Program-made: the position numbers and the translations under genes
Part shown: piece by piece, positions 47,463-60,500 of the stretch
Numbering within the stretch: the stretch's first letter is position 1
Layout of the letters: each line of letters opens with the position of its first letter
The notes under the pieces: model-generated
What the model saw: only the letters and a program-made list of their open reading frames with translations
Told to the model about the DNA's origin: nothing
Databases searched by the model: none
NCBI RefSeq assembly: GCF_000485595.1
Contig: NW_014578174.1
Location: 30,872 to 94,871 of the forward strand
DNA from: Priapulus caudatus
Taxonomy: Eukaryota > Priapulida > Priapulimorpha > Priapulimorphida > Priapulidae
DNA length: 64,000 nucleotides
Direction of reading: 5' to 3'

Positions 47463-47590
47463 TCGTAAAGTAATAACTCAATATAACGATAAGCGGGTTC
47501 TGAGTAGACCGACCTATGACCGACCACACATCACATCTTCCAACATTTGTTTACAATTTCTCTGCTAGAGGGCGCTAGTACTGTATAAAC
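47463..47590. promoter_or_regulatory. Probable bidirectional promoter of PYROXD1 and RELCH
   Basis: Only 128 bp separate the two divergent start codons, so the 5' UTRs and core promoters must lie here or be very short. No TATA box is evident at a convincing spacing. 'agagggcgctagtactg' sits just before the RELCH start. Function is inferred from position. Confidence 0.6.
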
Positions 47591-50500
47591 ATGGCAGAAT
47601 TTAGTGCTGCCGATGAGGATTTCATCGAAAATCAGTTGGAAGGAGATTCTTTACGAATAATAGAACCAGTACAGGATGATGAGGTTGCTCTAGATAGTAT
47701 TGCGGCAAAATTACTGCGAGAGAAATTATGGTTGACTGCATTAGAGTTGCACACGGAACTTCTGGAATCCGGTCGCGAGTTACCAAGATTGAGAGATTAC
47801 TTCTCAAATCCGGGGAATTTTGAACAGCAGACCGTGACCAAGTATGAGCTTACTCCGGGTGCAAGCATCCGTAAGTGTTGTTATACTGTGGTACACTAGC
47901 AATAATACAGTCATACACACAGTAACAGTTGTCAGTTCAGCAGGTATTGTTTTGCATTACAATGACACTAGCTTGACGGTTGACCTGTGAGGCTGTGTTT
48001 GCTTTGCTCCCGCATACGTCCACGGTCCAGCCCTAGTCCGAGCCGACGCAGACCTCAGTAATGGGTTAAACACGCACCCTCAGATTAGCAAAGCGGAGTT
48101 ATAACGTCTGCATTTGCGGCCAAGTCCAGCCCCGGCTCGTCTGCCATGGCGTGGCGAAAGACTAAACAGACCGGTTACCGGGTTAGTAAACAGTCACATG
48201 CTATGACAGTTTGACATCATAACGATGGCTAACGATTGAGTGTGCGTGTACCTGCTAAAAGTTACCCCAGTATTATCGTCGCACAAGCTAAAATTATCCA
48301 TAGCCCAACCACGCTCTACGAGTCTACGACTATTACATGTTGTGAGAACGAAGAGGCAAGAAGGTAACTTGTGGCTATCCTAAGAGCCTAACACCTATAG
48401 CTAATATTAACCAGCTAGGCGCTAATCGTAATCTAACTTTAATTGTAAATCTATTATAATTGTAACATGAACCATAATCACAACCTAGTCATCAACCCAC
48501 CTTAATCCATGGCTCTAAAGAGTAAAAGTATTGTTGAACCACAGACCAACACACTACATTTTTATCTGCCCTAGTACTTATTTACACAGCAACAATTTCT
48601 CACTTGTTTAGACTAAATATTGATATAATTACCATGTACTGATGGGACAGTTGAGCTAGCACTGAGTGCTCTATGTAGTCATACACATCCCAGAGTGCTT
48701 CCTGGAATCCTGGGTCTCCTGTTAAATTATGTTGCATCTATCTCTCTGAGATAAGAGGTAATAGATTCACAGTCAGACATTTAGCTTGCTAGACCAACAG
48801 GATACCTTCCCATAACAGAACAGGGCGATGAAAATGATTTTATTCAGCCAACATTAACTGACATGAAAGAAAGATATCAGGAATGCCAAAAGGTTTTCCA
48901 TTAAAGTGGCAGATTGAAGTGACAGGAATCACCTATAATAGACGTCCTAGTATGACTGTGACACAGGTGACAAGTCATTAATAAAAACCAAAGTTTTACC
49001 TCCTAGACTAGGCAAAACCAACTGGTTCACGTTTCTCCATGGGTTTCCACACGCAACGTGAAGTTTAGTTTCAGTGTAGAAAGTTAGATCGTGACTAATA
49101 TAGTAGATATATAATAGATTATCATTGTATTACTAAGAGAAGTACATTAAAATTTCAGAAAGCCAGCACGGAGTTATTCATTTCTAATTGCAGAAAGAAC
49201 AGCGAGTGCTCAAACATTAGATTCACTTGATTTTGGCCGATATTCAGACGACGGGGAAAAGCAGACCGATGAACGTCTCGCAGGTTCGAAAATGACTGAT
49301 TTTCTTGTCAGTAAAACACTGATTCTTTACAGTAAAAGCTACGTTGGCAACTCATCAAAGAGCCTACATTCATATAAGCAATCTTTAGTATATTAAAGGC
49401 CTTTAAAGCAAATTAAAACACAAAAATGGATCAATCTTTTCATGATATTAATAAACTGGTATGACCAGTTGTTATGTCAAGACTAGCAGACTAGTCCCAA
49501 GTTGTTAGATATGTGTAGCTAAGACAATAATCAATCAGTTTAGTGACGAAAACATATGCTTTAGTATTAATAATGTGTTATTTAATCCAGTATTAGAGTT
49601 TGAGCTTCGCAAGGCTAAGGAAACAATCCAGTCACTGAAGGCAAGCTTGACAAAGGCAGCAGGTTTGATTAACAAAATTTATTTTTAATACAGTCAAATT
49701 TGTACATAAGGGTTACTCAAATAAACCTCAAAAGAATAGTTTGTAGATATGAGTTAATTTTGTAGAAGGGATTCTACTGTATAAATGGCAAATGTCTGGC
49801 AAACTGGCACAGTAGTCCTTTATAGATAAGTGTCCATTCTATAGAGGTGTCAAGTAACACGGTCTTGTTTGACAATAACGTGGATGATTCTTAAACTTGC
49901 TTACCATAGAGAATTTGCATCCATTGATAAGGTATATGTTGCATGGACGTTTTTCACTACAACCTCATTCAGTTAAATAGTAAGCGTGTTTGCCAAAATT
50001 GAAAGTGCTAGTAATAGTTGAAGACATACATTTTCTTCCCCCAGAGTCGGATTTGTGTGTCAGCCCGGACTTGCAGGTATCATCAGGTGATCCTATTAAG
50101 CCGCACGAACAGAGGGCACTTAATTATCTGGTTAATGAGTATCTAATGAACAATGGCTACAGACTCACATCCATCACGTTTGCAGACGAAAATGAAAACC
50201 AGGTATGTCCTATATATTGTTTCAGGGTTGTACGTAGACTAATGGAGCATAACTCTGACAATATACTATTATATTAGTGTAATTTCTATTAACATTGAGA
50301 TTAAAGGCATCTGTACAATAATTTGTCATTCTTACACAGGTATTTTATTATTACATTCCATCAGTTATTCATGAGGATACAAATAGATCATTGTTGATAC
50401 AGGACTTTGAGGATTGGGGTGACGTCGGCCTTAATGTTCCTAGCCCTCCAGATCTAGTACAGCTTTACAGAGACTATGGTCAACATTTGAAACCGGTGCA

Positions 50501-53500
50501 GAGTGACTCTAGTGACTTTAGCTGCATGGTTCACTTAGAGGAAGATGCCATGGAGAAAGAGAGAGATGGGTTCACACAACTGAAGGAGCAGCTGGTAAGA
50601 TGTAAAGGCATTGGTGATGTATCCGTGTTTTGAAGAATTTGATTGTATGTATGTCATTGGTGCATTGCTAAAATGTGTGACTTGTGCTTCTGGTTTAATA
50701 TTTCTCCTTATTTTAGTGTTTCACTTTCATAAGGTAAGGGGACATGTGTTACTGGGCCTCTGCAGTACACGTGTATGATTTACATGTAAACACACACCTG
50801 TTGACTGTACATCAGAAGCCACCTTTTGATATCCATGGATACTAATATACAGGAATAGATGCCAGCCAAACCTATGAAACATTATTTATTGTATTCCTTC
50901 ACAGGAGGGTGAAATCTCAGACCTAAAAGAGCAGCTGATAATGGTCACTAAAGGTCACGAGCTCTTAGCTAAGAGCATGGCTGATGCAGCTACAGAGTGG
51001 AGGGAGGAGGGGTATGAATAATGCATTCATGCTCTGAAATTATTTTTTAAATGTGCATGGTTTTGATATTACTCAAGGGAAACTGCATTATTTGGTACTA
51101 CATATCCAATTTAGGTTGAAATGGTAAAGTTTTGTGATAACACAACAAGTTTACAATTTTCTTTATGTCAACTACTAATGGTTGTGCTAATTAACTTTGC
51201 AGGCTATTGACTGAGAGTCCAAGTACGGCCCTAGTGCAATCACCTGCTAGTGACTTTGTGTCGAATGCTGGCTTATATAACTTACCAAACGTGCCTGTGA
51301 TACAAGATGTGGAGGGGGATAGCGAGATTGAAGTCACTGTTGAAGCAACGGATGACCAGCCAATAGATATACGCAGTACAGAAAGAGATTTTGCGGGGCA
51401 AGCAGATGGAGAAGAGGACCATGCATATAGCATAGACATTTTAAAAGCAAACAGGTTAGAATTTTTATGCACATGTTTAAAGGGAGAGTTTACTCTAGGT
51501 TCTAGGGTTATTTTCAGCTAATTTAGGTTATAATTACGCTACATAAAAAGTTTCATGGTTCAATCACCATTAGAAATATTATTAAAAAATGTTTTAAAAC
51601 TAACGACTACATTTGATTACAACGACGGTGGCTCCACTCAAAGCGCACGATCTGAGAAGTTGCGCAAAACCACTTTCCAGCCAAGGGCTACAGACCGAGG
51701 GTGTTTCTTATTTATTCATTTAAAAGCAAAAGGATTGTAATATCTTATAAACGACATATAGTTTCAGTTATAATATGGATAAATTGCCCTAAAATGAATA
51801 TCGTTCGGTTAAATAGCATTTAGGTATAAATATAATTGCACTTTTGTGATTAGCCCTCGGTCTGTAACCTGCAAAATAAATTGTCAAATACGCAACTTTT
51901 TCGGGGTGGCAGCACGGTCGCGGGTGTCATGGCGCCGTTCAAATTTCGTAGCGTTGATGTGTAAATAATTATAACAATTAAATTAAGTATTTGGTAACAA
52001 ATACGTGTGGGTATAGACGATTTGTTATACAGTAAGTACAGTTGTATGCAGTAAAATCCTAAAGGCTACTGTCCCTTTAATAATGTTAAGCTGTAAAATT
52101 AATATGCACTGATTTGCTAAAATATGGGAAATGTGTCTACACAACTTGCTCTATAATTTTTAATGTGGACACATATAAGTACTTAAGTGTGGTAATAATT
52201 AGGTTTTTAGGCATGGTATTAGTATCGGAATCATTGACCAGACATGTGTTATTTCTAAGCAGGTCAACTTGAATATCTTATTGTTTTCGATCATCCTCAC
52301 TCAAGCAAATATGATTACATTTTTGATATTCAAGTACAAAATGTATTGCATGTGAAAAGCTAACCCACTATGCCACCATGTTACCCATGATGTTACATTG
52401 TACGATTCATCAGGACAGTGAAAATGCAAGCTGTAACTAGATGTAGGGTTAATCTGCCATCCATGAATATCACTATTATTACCGCCTATGTTTTTTTACA
52501 GAAATATTTCGGAGAGTTTTCAGGAGGCACTAGAGCATCTCGCACAGCCTCAAAAACCTCTGTCGGACAACCGCATCACGACAGAGGTTCAGAAAGTGGC
52601 TGCATCTGGAGACGAAGTTGTGTTAATGTTGGCACGCTGTCTGCCTTATGTCATACCTAATATTCTGTTGAATAAACGGGAGGTAAGATATAAAACCAAT
52701 AGGCCAAATTCAACTTCAAGTTGACACAGCGAGCAGGTGTGCTGGCCATATAGATTTATTGTAAAGACATAATGCAATTGTGAGGAACGTTTATGACCTG
52801 ACACGAACATAACTATTATTTTATTTCAAGAGGAATATGAAATCATAGTGTTAAGTCGCACTGATTCTGTTATTCACAATAATCTTCGGCCTTCCTTTGA
52901 ACCAGGCACTTGCAGGCCATGTCGCAGATGATAATAATGGCTCGTCACATTTTGGTTTTCGTAGGAGTTACTCCCATTGATTCTCTGCACGGCCAGCTTG
53001 CACCCAGTCTCAGACGAGAGGGATAAACTTCTCAATTTACTCTTCAATCTCATTAAGAAACCCGATGAAGACCAACGGTATTGTATATGACAGTCCAGCA
53101 GTAATCACTTGAACTTAATATTAATGTCATTGTGCTGCCATCTACTGACAATAATGTCAAACTATGAAATGCTTAGTGGATGTAATAACAACGTTTTCAT
53201 TCGCAGGCATACGATCCTAACGGGTTGCGTTACGTATGCGCATATAGTGGGACCAACACGTGCTGAGACTGAGCTGTTGCCTCAGTGCTGGGAGCAGGTA
53301 TGAAGTACATTGAGAGCTACATTTATATATGACTGGCTCAAACTTTCAGTGCAGTTCGAGATGACTAAATTAGGTTTCTTAAAATTTACTACAATAATTA
53401 TGTGAACCGGTCCAATGTCCAAGTGTAAAAAGACTACATCGAACACTGTCATCATCATTTTATAGAAGGTAATCTTGGGGTATTAATTTATTTTCAACCT

Positions 53501-54485
53501 ATGTTATATCTGATAAGTAGAAGGTATGTAATATGAAAATTTGCCTGGTGTTTCAGATAAACCATAAATTACCCGAACGAAGGTTATTGGTGGCAGAGGC
53601 GTGTGGGGCACTGACACCTTACTTACCTGTAAGTAATGATGCCTAACTTACCAGTAAATTATGATGCCTAACTTAACAATAAGTAAGTAAAAATAGTTGC
53701 ATTAAAGTTTTTCAAACAATACTTGCCCGTGACTATCTCGTGCAAGATTTACTCGTAATTATACTTGACATATGCCAAGCACATGATGCTGTACTTGGCT
53801 ATACGTATCTGACATTCTACTTCTAAGTGTTCAGCACCGTAATTAATGATGCTCCACAGACAGTGATAAGGAGCTCTCTGGTGCTGTCGATGCTGCAGCA
53901 GATGCTGGAGGATGACAAGACGGATGCTGTGCGGGAGGCTGTCACTCACAGCCTCGGCCTGCTCATGGCCTACATCGATGACGAAGACAAGCACCAGCAG
54001 GTACAACTACTGTATATGCCATATTTTTCGTGTACAGATATTTTCGCGAATTCAGACTTGATGGACAATTTTGCGAGTGGTTAATTTCGCGGTCGGTGAA
54101 TTATGAATTATTCAGTCTTTATTCGGTATGAATTATTTGCGTGTTGTTATTTTTGCGGTCGGGGACGCGTTCGCAAAATTCGCGAAAATTAAACCACTCC
54201 GAAATATACAGCGTATACAATATTTTATGCACTTTTATTTTGTCTTGGATGGCTTCATCAATGTGTACAGTGAACGAGGCTTGCTTCGCATGGGTTTCAC
54301 TCTACGGATTGCACGGCAGCATCCTTCATTAGGGAACATTTATTTACTATAACAGTAGGCAAAATTCGGAATTCACCGCTGCTATCTCAATTACTTCTTT
54401 GGATTCAACATTACAGATAGCATTTCGTAGGGATTTTAAAGACCTAATCCCAGTGAATTAGGAGGTCCTTCAACGACACTACGAT

Positions 54486-54521
<36 letters not shown>

Positions 54522-57500
54522 TAGATAGATAGATATAAAATACTAAATCCTGACTACTCACGATATGTAAATTTGTGATTAAAAGTGCCAGGATCTGCTG
54601 CTCAAGTTGTTGCTGGATGGTTCAGATAAGGTCTACAGAGCGGCGCTACAGACGTTTCTGCCTTCACTAGCAGCCTGGAGTCTAGAGCTGAACAAGCTGC
54701 AGTCTTGCACCATTAGTCGTGTATACGACAAGCTCGAGGAACTGACATCGGTTAGGGCTTTCATTCTCGAAACTCGACCTCAACAGCCTCCGTAATTTCT
54801 TCTGCTGTGATGTCGTCGTTGCACATTGCATCATTAATTCATTGCATCGGAATGCCAATCTGATGGATATTTCCTAAATTTTTTGAGCTGAAAGTATTCG
54901 TTGATTGGGAAATAATGGCTCGATAAAGGAGTAGCAGTGGGATTTATTCCTCTCTTGTGGAATTTTCCGTTTCAAGTATAGTTTATATGATCATAAAAAT
55001 ATTGGAGTCATCACACAGCTTACTGTTGCAGGGGCCATATCCAACCTCACTAGATGAGACCAGGTTGTGCTTATTACTGGAGTGTCTTAAACGGCTTGTA
55101 CCTATACTGTTCATGTCAGTACTTCAGTCAGGACCCTACTGTGATAGCCTCCCAAGTGATCCCCCTGAATTAGAAGGTGAGCTAAATACTGTTTCTTATT
55201 CTCCTGCCAAATTTGCTATGCTGTGAAGCAGTTGTGCTTAAAACTTCATTGTACATTGTACAAGAAATAATGAGTGAAGCATTCAAGGATATTTTTCCCC
55301 GATCAACTGGAAAAATGTATTATTCCTTAGTTGTATGGTTAATGTCTTGTTTATTTGACACTGCAGCCACTTGTCTAACGTCTCAAATTCACACATTCTC
55401 ACTACAATTGACAATGACATCGCCTCTCCTTTCTATTAGAAAAGGGCAGCTTAATATCCCAGCTACTAGGCGTACTAAGCTACAACGTTACTGTACTAAG
55501 ATATTGTAAGTACCATTGTCCTTGTTCATTTGTGCTTTACAGTGGGAAGATTCCCAAAGGGTGACTCACCACTGCAGGACTTGTCTGTGATGCTGGGCAG
55601 CGATACGCTCGTGTTGTCTCTGGTGGCGGCATACGACCAGACTCTGAGCGAAGAGTGGTTTCAGCCCTGGGCTGAACTCGACTGGGTTTACAGGGAGCTG
55701 TAAGTGATACATGGAAAACGTCGAGTTTAGGGGCTTGCTGGCTAAACTTCGTGCATCTGATGATTGCGACGTGAATCTGAAATCCACGTTAGTCTAGTTA
55801 CTGAGAAAGTGATTGTGACCATCTCATGAGTTTCACGTTGTCACGTGTTCATACAATCACTGTATAGTTTGTAAGCTGGTCATATAGATAAACTGTAGAT
55901 CTAATAATAAATACACGGGTAATTAATACTGTCATGATAGTCATGTTTGTCTGATAGTCATGTATGATCTTTTTTAACATTTTCATGGTATACAGCCAAT
56001 ATTAGATTTTTTTCTTTTATGCAGCATTCCAAACCAGTTGCAGATGTTGCGGCGGCTAGAAGTAAATCTTGCCAGGACGGTCCATTCCTACTCACAGTTT
56101 TTCTATAGCCTGTGTAAAACATTCGGGCGTGCGTTCACAAGGAGCAAGGTAGCTGCATAGAACATCAGTGCTCTATCATTGTCATAGTAATAGCATTAGG
56201 AATTTTGGTTGTGTTCACCTGACTATGCGAAAATCTGGCAACAGACCTTTACACTGATTTAAAGGTGAAACAGTTATGCTGAACTTATCTGATTTGCACA
56301 AATTCTCAACCATTTAAAAAAATACCAGATTGAAAATAAAGGTGAATATTCATTAAATGTTGCTGCATTATAAAATGTGGGCAATTTCCATTGGCATTTG
56401 CAGATTAAGCCGCAGTTTGCCGGACTGATGAAATTATCTGATGAAGAGTTAGGTGTGATATTTTCAATGCTAATAAAGATTGTGCTACCATCTGTATCAC
56501 ACAGCTCATAGTAACTTAGTGTATAGCAGTTTTGGTAAAAAAGTGATTGTTAATGTACCGTACCAATACCTTAAGCATTCCTGAGAGTGTTTAGTGCTAG
56601 ATTATGAAATATGAATGATATCACACTAACCCATAAAGTGCAATCATGAAATGCCCTCTAATTTAACAGCAGCCATTCTTATATAATTTGTGAAATTATA
56701 ATGCAAAATGTGTTTTCTATGCAGTTTAGCGGAGTGTCAGGTGATTGGATGACATGCTGTAACTCTCTGCTTGTAGATCAGGTGTCACGTGGAGAGACGG
56801 CGCTCACCAGCTGTGTTGTGCCGGTGTATGCGGCCGGTGTCCTTGGCGTCTTCCCGCTGGTGTGTATCTACTGTTGTGTCTCTACTGCATACATAATGAG
56901 AAAAAGGTAGCGATCGTGAGATAGGAGATAGATTGGAGGATGGGTGAGTGAGTGAGCGATTTGGTTGGCGGAAGATTGAATGAGGAAACATGTAATTTGG
57001 AGGATAGATGAGTGAGTGAGCATGTAGATTGGAGGGAAGTGTGGTAGGGTGTAGATTGGAGAGTGAATGAGTGAGTGTGCATGAAGATTGGACGGTAGAT
57101 GAGTGAGTGATGCATTATCGAGTTAGAGAGAAAGGGAGACAGAGGGGGAAAGTGAGGAAACGAAGGAAAGGTGGTGGTGGTGTGCATGTGAGTGCATGCG
57201 CCCATACACGGGTGAGTGCGTGCTTGCATGCTTGCTTTTATCTGATTGCCTCTGTGTTTGTGGGAGCAATTAAAAGAAAGAAATCTATGGATCTCCTAAT
57301 CGAAAGTATTATTGTTATGATAAAAATTTCAGGAGGAGGAACGAAAAGAACTTTCCATATTTCTGTTTGATGTACTAGTCATCCTGTGCATGTGCGGAGC
57401 ACCATTAGACACACTCAGGGCAGCTTTCACCGAAATGTGGTAAGTGCGAGTAAATGTGAAAAGACAATTTTTAGCTCACCTTGACATCGTCAAGCTGAGC

Positions 57501-60500
57501 TATTGCCATGGGTCGTCGTCCGTCGTACGTCCGTCCGTCCGTCCGTCCATCAACATTTGGCTACGGTCAACGATAACTCAGGATATGATTTATACTATTA
57601 TTATTATATTATTATTATTATGATATAATGATTTATGCTAAGAAACATCAAAGCGGGTGTAGCGCCATCTACCGTCACAAATTGTGTTTCATTTTTAGCT
57701 CATCTGACATAGTCAGATGCAGCTTGTAGAATCGCATGAGCGTGCGTCCGTCAGTCCGGCGGTTTTATAAATTATTTATAATTTATATATTAATATTATT
57801 TATTATGTTTACATAAAAAATTAACATATAATTATCAAGAGTATATATTGGAGTTCTCCCATATGTACTGTGTGTCCTTTTTTTGTGGTGAGCTACAGTG
57901 TCATTGACACTTTCATTAGTTATGCACTAAGATTACAAAAATTTCTTCAAGACATCGTAGCGTGTTCATTGCACGGTATGATAATGCCATTAGTTTTTAT
58001 AGATACTTATCCAAGACTTGATAGATGCATGTAAGCAATATATGTGTAAAATATAAGTTTAAAAATATGTGTAGAATAAAATGTAAGATAGATGTGGGCA
58101 GCCAGTAGATTATGCCTAACGCTAACCCATTAAACATCAGAGTGTAAATGTTTTTGGTTGACAGCGTGGAGCAGAGCAACCATGAGCTGATCACACCCCA
58201 TAGATGTGGGCAGCCAGTAGATTATGCCTAACGCTAACCCATTAAACATGTGTGAATGTTTTCGGTTGACAGCGTGGAGCAGAGCACTAACCCATTAAAC
58301 ATGTGTGAATGTTTTCGGTTGACAGCGCGGAGCAGAGCAACCATGAGCTGCTCGTGTCAGTACTGTGGGACGGCGTCGTGCACAAGTCTGCTCAGGTGCG
58401 CTGCGGCGCGGCGAAGATGTTCTACCTACTCGTCGGGGGAGTCAGCAATTCTCTGCTGTCGAGCCGGGTCGTACCCGCGCTCGTCACCCTAGCCTCCGAC
58501 CAAGAAATGTACACCTACCAGATTGCTCATCTTTATACTTTCACATACATGAAAACGTTCTTTTTAACCAAACAACCAAAAAATCTTGTTTGGTTAAAAA
58601 GAACTTTTTCATTTATTGGCTTATAACAAACAGATGAACTTAATCAACAATATACTTTCACATATTTTTAATGGTTATCGCTATTCTATTTTACTCTACT
58701 CGTGAGTAATGTGAGGACTATTTCTTGTGCGATTAGAATGGGTTGTAATCATGTGAGAACTATTTCCTGTGCGATATAAATGGGTTAATTTTATATCTAA
58801 TTGAGAAGATAGTGATAGGGGATATTGAAAGTTATTTATAATTCTGAAGTTATCAAGTAGAGAAGGGGTTACTGTCGACATTCTCTTCTAGCTATCCATC
58901 GTAAATGATAGCGATTTTAATACTCGCTAATGATTTTCTATGATGTTGTTATATAATTATGTCACCCATGATATGTCATAGTGGCATTTATCACAAATAT
59001 TGAGGACATTTAGTGTGTAACAATGAATGCATTTATTTAGAAAATTTTAAATCATCAGCTTTCGTATTTCATGCTTACAGGCAAGTTCGTATCTCAACTG
59101 TACCAGCTTTTGGAACTGTGATAGAAACAGCCACACAGAGAGAGGTAATCATGGTTGTTGTTATTCAATATACATACATACGTGGGGGGCGTTTGCATTT
59201 AATCATGTCTTGGGGCAGCTAAATCTCGTTTGTATTTCTCCCCGTTCCGAGAAGCCGTAAACCAATTGTCACTTATAAACGATAGCTGTCACTTATAAAC
59301 GATAGCTGTCACTTACTATGCTGTGCAGGTGTGTCTGCATGTACTGAGTATTTTTTTGCTTTGCTGTCCAGGTTGTGGAGAAGGCACACATGCAGTTTCA
59401 GGGTTTTCTCGATGATCCCATCTACAAGGATGCGCACGCGATGCATGTCGAGGTTATACATACCCTGAGCCGCATCGGACCTAACACTGAACCAAGGTTC
59501 AGGGATGACTGTACGTTAATACTGCATTAAATCCTCATTTATTAAATCACAATTTTACTCTTGTGCCGCGCTAGATAAGGCTGGTGTAGCATGGTCACCA
59601 TCTCCCATATAGCAAGCATTCCCCTTTTGTATGGGCATGTGTAGCTGGGCGCATGGTGCTTTGTGTGTGTGCATGGGGGATTCTATTTTTATTTCCCATG
59701 CATAATATGAGGGGTATACCCCAGTGTATAAGGGGTAGGGACGTTTGTCATAAGAGGGATGTCTAAAATGCTATACCGGTCTTGTATATATTGCTTACTA
59801 ATAACCGTATGTTTCATTTTCTCCATATGCGATTTGTCCAGATGACTTATCCGGTTCTTAACAAACTGTGCAGACAACTTTACTGCTCAACACTGTAGTT
59901 GGCATATTTCTTGACCGGTTTCTTCATCATATAAGTGTTGTTTGTTTGTTATACTGTAGTTTTATGTAAAATGAAGTTGCATCACCCTTGTAAATATCAG
60001 CTGTATTCTGCTGCTTCCACTCATGCAGGTCACTCTGTGGTCATTTTCTTACATAGCTCTCTGTGAGGTTATATTTAAAAGCTTTCAGTTTCCATTGTAC
60101 CTTACTCGTCTAACTGTATGCAAACCGTTTGTTCTCACTGAGCAAATTCAAGAATTTGCACTTGACTGAGCACTCGACCACTGCTACAGTGTGCGTGCTT
60201 GATATTGCCACGAACATGTGTATACCTGTATTCATGATATCGTTGACGTCGTGCTTGCCTGGTTGCAGTCATTCTGCCTCGACTAGCCATTCTAGCCGCG
60301 AACAACAACCACACGATGAACGAGACGAAGAAGAGAGATGTGGCCATGGTCTTGTTTGAAGCTTACAGTGCACTGTCCTGCTGCTGTATCCTTTTCAACC
60401 CGATAGACTCGCGATGAGTTGGCATTTGTTGGAATATGCGCGCGTGGTTGGCTCTCACAGCCAAATGTTCGTCGTTTACCTTTATACATAGTATCTTTTT

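Larger units (their letters stand above)
45435..52634. repeat. Right arm of the giant inverted repeat (clean copy)
   Basis: The reverse complement of 37235-44589. Here the PYROXD1 and RELCH frames are intact and splice sites are consistent, so this arm is the trustworthy version. RELCH simply continues past the arm's end in the middle of exon 7. Confidence 0.92.
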
